A stretch of DNA of 64,000 nucleotides. It comes from Cucumis sativus (taxonomy: Eukaryota > Streptophyta > Magnoliopsida > Cucurbitales > Cucurbitaceae). Made by a program: the position numbers and the translations under genes. The stretch covers positions 20,106,272 to 20,170,271 of the forward strand of contig NC_026659.2 in NCBI RefSeq assembly GCF_000004075.3, in the 5' to 3' direction. Each line of letters begins with the position of its first letter. Position 1 is the first letter of the stretch. Shown one piece after another: positions 12,101-24,100 of this stretch. The notes beneath the pieces are model-generated. The model ran no database searches and had not been told where the DNA came from. It worked only from the letters and a program-made list of their open reading frames with translations.

Positions 12101-15100
12101 CCACGACTTACCAATAGCATTGCTAAGACATCAAAGGCAAACACAAAAGGTGAAATAGCAGTAGAACTACAGGACCTAAAACAAAATCAAAATACATAAG
12201 AAACATAAACTTGAACAAAAGGTCTGCTAGCCAGGAGAAATGAAAGCTATCCAGTTTAAATTGAGGTCTTGAAGGCTGTAGCTAGCAAAGCAGTTTGAGA
12301 GAATACACCATGATGAGGCATTTCGACAGGCTACTTCATAACGATCACACCAATTTTGGGATTTGTCATGGAAGACCCACTGGTTTCTTTCAAACCAAAT
12401 TTCCGCCAAAATGGCCATTGATGCATTTTGCCGAAGAAGCCGAGAAGGTTTGCTCAGATAAGACCCAATAAGAAGCTGCTGAATGTTTACTTTAATGTTA
12501 TCACAAAGCACCCAAGAAAGGCCAAAAACAGAGAACAACTTCGCCCAACAGCTACCTGAATTAAAGCACAAAAAGAAAGATAGAAGAAGTCTTCTCTATG
12601 ATGATGGCATAGTGGACAGATGGAAGGAGAAAGACAGCTTGAAGGCATCTTTGAGCTTGTGGTTTATTTTGATACGCATTCGTGAATGGATTGGCCCCCT
12701 GGACCAGATGCCTGTCTTTAGCTATAGATTTGAGCTTGAACATTTTCCTCCATGTTTCGTCTCGCTTTAATTGTCATAATAGCAAAGGTTGAATCATGTA
12801 TGTTTGAACTATAGGCTATCTATAGATCCGTCATGCATGTTCAACTAAAGTTCAAAGAATAAACCAGTTAGTTAATTAGGCTATCCAACTAACTAATAGT
12901 TGCAACAGAACCCTAAACCTTAATGCAAATGTTTGATTGCTATGAGCACTATTGAACCATAACCCAATAGGAAAAGAACGTTTAGTTTAATTAGAACATT
13001 AGTCTTAGTTAATAATTAGGGCATTTGTTTGGTGGTTAGCTACGCGAATGAGTTGGTTGAGTTTAGTAAGTCAATGTGTGCTTGCAAATCAAATGTAAGT
13101 TTTATTATGAGATTCACTGATCAAATTACATCAAACTGCCACCTGCTAATTCAAGGAAGAGCTCCTCTCTAGCTCTATCTTGCCGATCCCACCCTTTTTA
13201 TTGAGTTCTACGAACAAGATCTCATAAAAACAAATGGTTCTCTCTCCTCTTTCTATCGAAGGAATCTTCTTTATAGAATAGAGTGAATTAAGGAGATGAA
13301 AATATAAGCCTTGTCACCAATGACAGCTATTATACTACTTCCTCCTCTCTCCTCTGCACGTGAGCCTATCTCCTTAACATAAGAGTTTTGCCTAGGAAGA
13401 TGGAGTTTGGAATGGAGGTGGCAGCCAGCAAGTTTGAAACTTGAATCCGAGTCAATGAATCAAGAAGAAAACAATCAATTGTCTCTAAGGCACTATGGGT
13501 GGTCGAGCCTAATTGTTTAATCAAACAGTTGGTTTGCTGCCCATCATGTGATTCTCATATTTAAGGGCCCATGACGAAAGACGTATTTTCCTTTAGAGGT
13601 CAAGATGTAAATGACCCACTGACTAGTGAAGACAGGTTTCTCCCATGATTCAGAGTTGAAAGTAAGGCATTGAATTCAGTTTATAGAGTGAGTTAGAGAA
13701 GGAGAGGAACCTCATATATAGATTGATCATTCAAAGCCTTTGTTCATTCACTCAGAAGCACGAATCTCACTATTTTAGGGCTAGGAAGAGAAAAACTAAT
13801 CAGTCTCTGATGGATTGGCTGAAGCATAAGAAGATCAATCGACTAGGTTAGAGGTGTGAAAAGTTGCTCATCCAAGGAAAGATAGCACCAAAGTTTAACA
13901 CGTTGTTTCGCCAAGGGAAAATGTGACCATACCATGAGCTATTGACTTATAGATTGACCCGGCTAGAGCTTCACCTACAATCCACTCAGCTGATTTCGGA
14001 AGAGACCAGGCGCTTGACCATTAGACCCCGTTAGAAGAACAATTATAGGGAAGGGTTGGTTGGCTTCTACGAATTACCCAAATAGGAGGGCTCGTTCATC
14101 ATTTATGATTATGATCGTCATCTTTCAACTTAAGATTAAATGCCCACGACAGCATTTGATCCACATCAAATAAAAAGATATTGAAGTTTATGCATTACAA
14201 TTAGGAAAAAGAAAAGAAAAGGTAAAAAGAACCAATGTAGGAGTTATATGTTTTCCTTGTCTTCCAACAAGTTAATGTGTCAACTAAAGGACTCCAGGTG
14301 AGTTATATTTCATGTAATTATCAGGTCTGCATTAGGTGTACCTTTTCAATTTTAATATGTGATTATTTTTATATGATTTTCTTCTTTTCTATAGATGGTA
14401 TTTCTCCTATACAAGGGATCTGGTATTTTCTTTTAGACTAAAAGAAAAAAATATAGCTTTATCCACTTCTAAGAACCTAATATACACCCGAAAATGTTAT
14501 ATACAACTCAAGTGAATGGAAAAGTTGATGACATTTCTTTATCGAACTGACATTGAATACAAGACTCAGTAAGCAATATTGAGTTCAAATGTAACTCCAT
14601 GTCTCTGTGTCTTCAGGAAAGTCATTCTGGTACATGTGGACGTTGCCTCCCGGTTTTGGTACTAATTTTCTATTTTGTTCAAAACATTCCTTACCCTAAA
14701 GAAGTTGTTTGTCTTGCAACTATGGAATGAAGTAAAAAACAATGTTCAAACCTTCTGTGTTACCATTGTGCAGAACAGGTTGTATAACAGACCAACGACC
14801 ATCTTCACCCACAGCTGCAATGTTGAAAAATCAGTTAGTCCTTAAACTTCTGCAATTTAAGATTATGGCAATATCTTTAGTAATATTACCGATCTCTCTT
14901 AAAAGGACTGCATTAGGCTCTGTTGGAGGACGATCATATACACCTAAAACATCTGTCTTCAATCTAAGTTAAGTGGAACACTTGCTACAGGATACCTACA
15001 CGTAAGATGAGAAAGATAGAATAATCCCTAAAGGTATAGCACCACCCACCACACCCACCATACCCACTAGTTAGGATTGGGAGAGTTCTATCCCTATCAA

Positions 15101-18100
15101 ATTATGTAAAACTATTATATTCTCTTGGCACGTACTCTAGAAAGCAGACCTTAAAATTAGTAGATAAACACTCAAGAAAAAAAAAACAAGAATACGATGT
15201 CTTCCCAAAGTATGATTGACAATAACATCTATTGAAATAATTGAATTTTTGTTACAATAACATAGCTTCAAATTGCATAAATAATCTTCACTGTAAAGTT
15301 AGCTTAATTTTTTCATGCACTACCAGCAAAAAATAGCAAGGAAGCGCCATGAAACCAAGTCAAATATAATGTAAAGCATTTACAAACAGAATTCAGATTA
15401 GTTAACTTGTGTGTTGTAGTTGTATCCAATATGTACAGAGTTATATGATTTTGGAAGTCATAAGGATACAAGGAACACAACATAATCAGGCTTCAGTTGC
15501 CCTGCAAGATGTCGTATAATTACATCTCCACTTAATATGGTGCACCCCTAATAAACAAGTGGAAAAGTCAGTCAAGCAAACTAATAGTTAACCAAATGTA
15601 AACGTATCTTTTTCTAAAAATAGTTAACCAAATGTAGAAATTATTAAAGAAAAGAGAGCAAACCAGGGAATTGTCAAAAACAGCATCTCCATGCAGAACC
15701 TAAGCAAAAGTTTATAGTTGTGATGTTATTATCCAGGTTAACATCAAAACATTATGCTATGATGGTAGTGGCCCAACAAACCAGAGACAAACTGAAACAA
15801 TAGTGCCCAAAAGCACAACAAACTTGTAGAGTGAAGATAAATATTTTTAATTATGCAGGGTGAAAAACCACAATATCCCTTTCTTTACAGCATGACATAT
15901 TATACTCTTTAAGCTTCCGTCTTTTGGCAGCTGAAAAGAGAAGGAATCTAATATCGGAATTAATAAATGACCAAGGAGTGGCAACCCGATTCTTTCAAGA
16001 AATTGAATGCCTCATTCTGGATTTCTTGGATTGTCTGTGCAAGAAAATTACAGGGATTAGTTATATCCCTCTAATTTTCGATTGGCCATGCAAATTTTCA
16101 AGTCAGAATGTTGCACTTATCATGCATTATTCAAAAACTGAAATATTTTCAGCAGTAAAATCCCTTAGGAAGAGTAAAGCTCCGGGCCAGGTGGCTTCAC
16201 AGCTGAATTCCTTATAAGATATTGGCACTTGGTGAAAGGAAGCTTCAAAGCTCTGTTTGCTGAATTTTATGACAATGGAAGACTTAATTCTTGTGTTCAG
16301 GAGAATTTCATCAGTTTGATACACAAAAAAGTAGACATGGTGCTTCTGACCAACCAGCCTTACAACCTTAACCTATAAGACAGCGGCTAAGGTCTTAGCA
16401 AAAGGGTTGAAGAAAGTTATGAACAATATCATTGGCCCTTCTCAGAATCTCTTCATAGAGGGGAGACAATCCTAGACCCAGTGTTAACTGCAAACAAGTG
16501 GTGCAAGATTATAGTGGAAAGAAGAAAAAAGGATAGATCTCAAAGATTGATCTTGAAAAAGCATTTGATCATGTAGACTGGGGTTTCTTAGAGAAGGTAT
16601 TTCACTGCAAAACGTTCGGTCTTGCTGGATTTCTTGCATTATGGGTTGCAGAAAAATCCATAATCCTCCCGATTTTGCAAACTTTTGCTTCAAGGGAAAT
16701 TAGACAAGGGGATCCACTTTCCCCCTTCCTATTTCTTCTAGTCAGTGTGGTTCTGTAGATTAGATAAGTTCTGGCCTGTTTGAAGGTTTTGTAATGGGAA
16801 GAGAAAGGATACATTTCCATAGCCTTTAATTTGCTGACAGTACCTTATTGTTTTGCAAGCATGATGAGGGTTCGCTTTCAAAGTTGGACACTGTTGCTTT
16901 ATTTGAATGGTGCTCAGGGCAGAAAGTGAACTGGGAAAAATCAGCATTATATGGAGTTAATGTGAACATGGAGGAGCTGCTATATATGGCTGGTAAGCTG
17001 AATTGTAAAGCAGAAAAGTTTCGTTTTATATACCTAGCCTACCTTTGGGTGGCTACCCAAGGCAAGAAGCTTTTTGGCAACCGGTGATTGACAAAGTCCA
17101 CAAGCAGCCAATAAATGGAAGAAATTTAACTTGTCTAAAGGAGGCAGAGCAACACTATGCAACTCTGTTTTACCCGATTCCCCACTTATTACATCTCTCT
17201 TTATCCAATGCCGATAAGGTGGTATCCTCCCAGAGAGACTTATGAGAAAGTTTCTTTGGAAGGGCACTCTGGTTGTAAAATTAATCACTTTTTGAAGTGG
17301 GATCGGGTTACCACTCACAGCTGGATGGAGGCCTCGGGTTGGGAGGTCTCAAATGCAAAAATATGGCTCTCCTCGCCAAATAGGGTTGGAGGTTTTCGAA
17401 GAAGGAAGATTCTTTGCAGAGAGAAGTTATTAGAAGCATGCACGAGCACTTACTTTTTCATTGGTACACAGCTGGATAATCAAAAAATAGCTTGAGAAGT
17501 CCATTGACTAGCATCTCTAGAAACTGGAGAAAAGTGGAAGATTTGGCTCCTTTCAAACTTGGGAATGGCTTAATAATTGCATTTTGGAATAGTCTGTGGG
17601 TTGATGACATTCCCCTTAGAATCTGCTACCCAAGACATTTCAAGATTGCTCTATTATCAAATGGGTCTATAACAGCACATTGGGACCATTCAATTTCTTC
17701 ATGTCTACAACCTTCCATCACTTGCTTAAAGATGAGGAAATTTTGGATTTCTAAGATTTACTGGAAACGATTTCAGTTAGAACAGTCATAGAAAACTATG
17801 ATAGAAGAATTTGGTCCTTGGAGCCTTCCAAGCAATTTTTCAGTTAAGTCTCTTTCTACTTATTTATCTCCATCTTCACTGCTGAATAGTAGTATCTACA
17901 AAGCTCTATGGAAGACAAAAAATCCAATGAGAGTTAATATTTTCATATGAATAATGATTTTTGGGCTGCAAAATTGCTCCTCGGTGATGCAAAGAAAACT
18001 CCCAAATAGTTGTCTTTTGCCAACCATTTGTCTCTTGTGCAAAACTGATGGTGAAGATCCACAACACTTGTTTTTTACTTGCACCTACTCAGTCAAATTG

Positions 18101-21100
18101 TTGGAGGGAACTCTTTCAATTTTCTAGGTGGCTTGGAATTGTGGAGATGATTCCAGCCTCAATGTACAGCAGCTGTTACCGGGCCATTTTTTGAAAAAGA
18201 AACAGAGGCTCTTATGGGAGAACATGGTTAAAGCCTCGCTTGCAGATTTGTGGTTTGAGAGGAACCAAAGGACCTTTCATGATAAGAAAATGGGTTGGGG
18301 TAGACCAATTTGAACAGCTCATAATGCCAGAGCTTGGTGCACTCTCAGCAAGGAATTTGAAGACCACAGCATTCAGGAGCTTTGTTTAAATTTGAGGGCC
18401 TTTATCTTTCCAGATAGCTAGTTTCTGATTCTTCCAGCATTCTTTTTGTCGATTTATGCTTGTTCTTTGTCTTTTGTTTTTGCACAGCTTATGTAGGTTC
18501 CAGCCCCTTGTTCTTCTTTTGATGTATGTTTTTTTGGGGCTTTTTCATTTTGTATGGACTGGTATTGGTGCTTTGGATTGTTGGTGGATATGATGAGGGG
18601 CGCAAGGTGATGTCAATCAAATTGAGATGCTCGAGTGCACCTCCTGATCCCTAGATTTTCTTTGGTTTGGTACTCTTTGTATAATTCTCTATTATTTTGA
18701 GTATTAGCCTCATTTTATTTATTAATATATAATATATTGGCCGGTTTCCTTTTCCAAAAAATTTCTTATACTCTGTAGTCTGTTGGAGAATGCCAGCCTA
18801 GACCTTATAGTGGGTTAGGCCAGCCCATCTATTTAGATACAAAATGTATGCCTCTTTCCTTTTGACCAACTCTTTTGTAATTACTCCCCTATAAGCTAAT
18901 TTTTCCCTTTCTTATTTTCTTACCATCATATTGTGTTATAAATTAAGATAGCAATAGTTGATTTCAATATGCAGATGGATCTTTTCTTCCTTTTCGAAGG
19001 GAAATTTCCTCTGTTGATGGTGTTTTTTTTAAACGGAGATGAGTCCCTTTATTAATAATAATAAATAAGACAAATGCTTAAGTCTACCTCCATACTACCT
19101 ATAATTTGTTCTCTATCCCCGGGAATGTGGCAGCTTCTTTAGATAAAATCACGAGGAACTTATTTTTGGGAAGGCTTTGCTGGTGGCAAGATCAACCATC
19201 TTGTGAAATGGAGTTCGGTTTTACTTCCATTAAAGGATGGGGCCTCGGCCCAGAGGACATTAATATTCACAATTCAGCTTTGCTCGCTAAGTGGGGATGG
19301 AGATATTCAAAGGAGGAAACAGCCTTTTGGAGGAAAATTATTCGTAGCATCCACGACAAAGAGGCTTTCGATTGGTTTACTTCGGGAAAGTCTGAAAATA
19401 GTCTAAGGAGTTCTTGGGTTAGTATTGTTAATATAATTAGATTATTCTTAGGTGATATTATTCTGGAGATACTATTTGATATTATTTCCTTAAGTGTATT
19501 TCTTTATGGTTATATATAGGCTTGTATCTCTACTAAATAATCAATGAAATATAGATTAATTCCATAAAATCAACATGGTATCAGAGCTATAGGGTTTTTG
19601 TCTCCTTGTATTCTAGCTGTCACATCCCCGTTCGTCTGCCTCCGTTGATTCATCGACGGAGGTAGAGCCATACCCATCAGTAATCAATACACATCATGTC
19701 TCCAAGTAGTTCGCTCTGCCTCCTAGATCAAAATCCTCGTCTCTGATTCTGCCGCCGCCGCCACTACTCCTTCCACCGCGACTGCCGCCACCACTGCTCC
19801 TTCCATCCACACAGTTCGTCGCACTCTCGACCCAGATCCGCTCTCCATTCGTCCTCACTTAGATCTACTTGTGCACACATTGCAAGCACCGATTTGTTCA
19901 TGCATCTCTATTCATGTCTTCGACTTCCAGATCCGTGTTTTATTTCATCTTTCGCCTTCGAACCATACTGTTCCAGATCAGACCGACCCGCCGCCGCCGC
20001 CCTTTACTCGTACCAGACAATCTCTTTCGGTTGAAGACTCCCGATCCTGAAGAGGGTGAATCTTTGTTCAGATCCATGATCCACCGCTCCGCTCCACTCA
20101 CAGCCGACGACGCACAGGTTCGGCTTTGTCCGCTCTCCATTCGTGACACTACTCGTATGAGCCATAGGAAGTAACTTAGCACAGATTTGTGCCACACTTG
20201 GTTAGAAACAGTCAAGTTTGAAGATTTAAATCTAATTGGCTCGCCTGGATTAATAACCCATTCAGCTCCAGGTTGGCAGAGCTCACGAATGATCTAGTGA
20301 ACATCCACATGTTCACTAGCGTAGATATCATATTCATCACGCTCAAAGTTAGGTAAGTGATAGTACCGATTGATTGTGCCATAGTCGAAGGAAACCTGAC
20401 GACCACGTACAAACGATCGAGAACTGCCCTCAACCATATTAGCATAAAATTCACGAACAATGGAAAGCACTGCCGGCTCAGGCTGTTTCACAAAATCAGA
20501 CCAACCCCGTTGCATAATATTCTGAAATAGTTGGGGTTGATGAACTTCGCACGGAGCCAATCCCCTTTCCGGCTTTGTCCGCTCCGCTCCACTCACAGTC
20601 GACGACGCACAGGTTCGGCTTTGTCTGCTCTCCATTCGAGAAGCTCGCCGTCATGAAACGCATCTTCTCTTTTTGCAAAGAACGCCGCAAAGCTCTCTAT
20701 CTACTCAACCTCTCAGCTCTCTTTAGTTTTCGTTCTGTTCACCCAGATTTCCTGTTCAGTTTGATTCTGACTTGCTTTAGTTTAGTTCGTTCGGTTCCAT
20801 TCTGATGACAAAACGCTCCTGCCCAATTCAGACCACGTTTCGTCCTGATTTGATTCTACGTTGCTTCATTTTGCTCTTTCATTTTGCCCCCGGAGTTCTT
20901 GTTTCGTTCTTCCTAGGTTAGGTTCTGTTATAGATCTCTATACGAGGATCTATGTTTCTATCTCAGAAGTTCTTCAATTCGCTCTTCGTGGGTTTGTTTT
21001 AGCCTAGAAGTTCTTTGTGTGTTTGTTCTTCAGGTTTTTTTATTCTATTCTAGATCTATTGGTTCTTTTCTTAGTTCTTAGCACACTCAAGTTTTTGATT

Positions 21101-24100
21101 TCAACTTGAGTTTGAGGGAGGGTGTTAATATAATTAGATTATTCTTAGGTGATATTATTCTGGAGATATTATTTGATATTATTTCCTTAAGTGTATTTCT
21201 CTATGGTTATATATAGGCTTGTATCTCTACTAAATAATCAATGAAATATAGATTAATTCCATAAAATCAACAAGTATCTCTAGAGTGTGGGGGTCGGTGG
21301 AACCACTAGCTCTTTTCAAACTCCCAATGGCAGCAGAATCGGTTTTTGGACAGACATTTGGGTTGGCTCCTCTTCTCTTAAGGACCTCTTTTCGTTACTT
21401 TATAGAATTGCCTTATTACCCCATGGCTCGGTTGCTGATCATTGGGATTTTGATACCCTATCTTGGTCCCTCTTTTTTAGAAGAAGCTTGAAAGAAGAGG
21501 AAATTTCATAATTCGGCTCCTTATTAGCTCTCCTTTCGCCTGAAAAAGTGAACGTTTACGAGGACTACAAAGTTTGGTCAATTGGCCAGCATGGTAGGTT
21601 CACTGTCAAATCTCTCTCGGCCCACCTTATTTCGGACCCCCCCAAATGGATAAAAGGCTATTCAAAGCCCTATGGAAGTCAAATTACCCACGGAAATTTA
21701 GATCATGCTTTTCGGTCCCTTAATTGTGCAGATATTCTCCAAAAGAAGTCCCCCAACATGCGCTTCCAGCCTTCGACTTTCCCTCTTTGTTTAAAGGCCA
21801 ACAATTCGTTACTCCACCTCTTTCTACTTTGTCCCTTTACTTCCTTTTGCTGGAACAATCTCTTCTCCATCTCCGATATTGCTTGGGTCTTCGATGGTTC
21901 CCTTAGCTCCTCGGTGTTTCAACTTCTAGAGGATCCCTCCCTACCAAAGAAACTCGACTTATATGGTTAAATCTATTAAATGCAGAATTGTAGTTTGAAC
22001 GTAATCAATGAATTTTCCATGATAAGCAAAGACCAAGATTGAAATTTTTCGCTCCGCAAAACGCAATGCAGCACCTTGGTGCTCTCCAAACAAGGAGTTT
22101 GTGAATTACTCCACTTAAGATCTCTGTCTCAACTGGGCAGTCTTTCTCTCTCAACCAATCCCCAAGCCCAGTTTTTGTTTTTGATGACTTTTTCTGCATT
22201 TTTACGGCTTCGTTTTTTTCCTCTTCAGCAAGCCTTCTTTGGAGCTTAGCATACATTTTCATTTTGGTTTTGTTTACACAGTAGTTGTTTTGTTCTAGGC
22301 TCAGTTTTTGTACTATTTTGCTTCTATTCTCTTCCTCTTTTTTTCATAAACAGTTTTCTTGTAAACTACTTTGTAACAAACTTACAAAGCTTTATTAAAT
22401 ACATCATCTCTTAGCCTTAGAAAGCAGAGATTTCATTTTGGGAAATATATCCAACTTTAAATTACATCACAAACTAATCCTAATCCTACATTGAATGATG
22501 GGGTGTTTTTCATGTTTTTCCTATTTTCATCTGTAATGAAAAGTTTGTTTCTTGTTATTAAAAAATTTAAATAAATAAATAGCGGATACACTCCAATTTG
22601 AGAGGGAGTGTATGGTATATATCTAGGTATATAGGTATAGAATGGTACGATGTATTCTACCATATTTCTTTCACATTATCGTAACAAAAGTAAATCCAGG
22701 TTAGAGCCAGGTAGTCTTTGGCATTTAAGAATATAATCTGTTTTGTAGTCATCAAATTAAAGCAAATAATAAGTACTTGAAATTATGAGAAAAAATGGCA
22801 CTTCATTTCATCAATGAAATTGTAACGTATCAAAACAAAAATTAAAGAAAAAAAATAATACACAGAGTGAGAGAGAAAACCATAAGAAACAATGGACAAT
22901 GGAAATCTACCGTCAATCATATAACATCAATGCTAAAATATGAACCTTACAGGAACAAATCCAGAGTTAATGGCTTTAGAAACCCCTTGTAAATCAACTG
23001 CATCCATCTGGTGGAGAAAGAACATTCAACTATAAATTGAATGATAACCAAAGGATTATTGAAGAAAATGAAAAAAAATAATAAAAAGTTAAATTTCAAG
23101 AATACAGTCTAAAATGGCTCTCTAACATTTCTTTCACAAGTGGACCATCCACATGAAAATGGAGACATTCCAACCGATGGAATACCCTCTGCAAAGAAAA
23201 CCCAAACAAGGTTCACAAAAATATTTGACTTAATTTACATGTATAGCGTTGAATTCAACAAACAGATAAGGTTAGGCATTCAGTTGAACAAATAAATAAC
23301 ATACACACACATATACACATCCGTGTACATGCAAGTTTGTTGATCCACGTATAACAAAGCCAAAAGGCCCTTTTAATTTTATTTGATTAAATCATTGCTT
23401 CCACATTGTTAGATTTGTCCTGTTGGGTTCTGCCTCACATCTACCATCCAAAAGCCCATTAGGGTTTAGTTGGAAAAGAACATCTTTAAGCAAAAAGGAA
23501 ACAAAAAGGAGGAACCAGTGTGGGCAGCAAAAGGATGAAAGAAATAAATGTCTACATATGTGAATGTGACGCAGAGAGATAATAAGAGGAAATTAATAGT
23601 GGAGTGGCTGTAAGAGAGTAGGAAAGAGGACTATTAGCTTAAGCTTTTAAATTTAGTTGTCACTTAAATCATCTCATAGCAAAAAGTCCTACATTCGAAC
23701 TCCTATAATATCATTTCTCCCCCATTGATAATACAGTTAACTTTTGGACCTGAACCATAACCTATCAACTTATACTTTTAGGCAAAAGTCAAGTCAATAC
23801 CTACCTATTTCATATTATCGTCTATGTATGGAGTTTTGTGCTAATACCTAAGCCCACACATAGGGAGGATTGTTTGAACAAATATTAAAAGTTCATATCT
23901 GAATTTGTTATGTCCCATTAGATTGAACTTTTTAATCTAAGGATCAATTCATTTTTTTCATTTTAGCACAGAAACATATTTCATCGATTTCTTTATATTC
24001 ATGTGTCCGTACTAGCTTGTGCATACTACGACTAATCTCATGTGATAACCACTTAATTGTACAACATTTAGTTGCCAAGAAAGCTTATAGAATATTACAT

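Larger units (their letters stand above)
19426..21272 (+). mobile_element. Non-autonomous LTR retrotransposon (TRIM/LARD type) with captured sequence
   Basis: Two 150-bp direct LTRs (19426-19575 and 21123-21272) start TGTTAATATAA and end AATCAACA, and differ at only 2 positions by eye. A primer-binding site TGGTATCAGAGC, complementary to initiator tRNA-Met, follows the first LTR at 19576. A purine tract (TTGAGTTTGAGGGAGGG) precedes the second. The 5-bp target duplication AGTAT flanks both ends (19421-19425, 21273-21277). The 1.5-kb interior has no gag, protease, integrase or RT. It holds a CCGCCGCC-rich leader and an antisense fragment of another gene. At 1,847 bp it is larger than a classic TRIM and smaller than most LARDs. 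Confidence 0.92.
19106..22430 (+). mobile_element. Second LINE ORF2 3' part, split by a miniature LTR element
   Basis: Coding similarity begins with FSIPGNVAASLDKITRNLFLG and continues through 'INIHNSALLAKWGWRYSKEE' to 19425, then resumes at 21278 with a frame reading RIGFWTDIWVG. A zf-RVT-like domain follows (about 21548-21960: 'WSIGQHGRFTVKSLS', 'LLHLFLLCPFTSFCWNNLF'). The gap between 19426 and 21272 is exactly the inserted LTR element. The tail runs to about 22430 with 'CTTTATTAAATACATC'. Frame changes and stops mark it as inactive. It lies in IPK intron 6, antisense to the gene. Confidence 0.82.

Noticed and set aside
20212..20690. Several overlapping minus-strand open frames taken as separate genes
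   Set aside because: Only one frame matches a protein pattern, and it lies inside an LTR element as a captured fragment with a stop.
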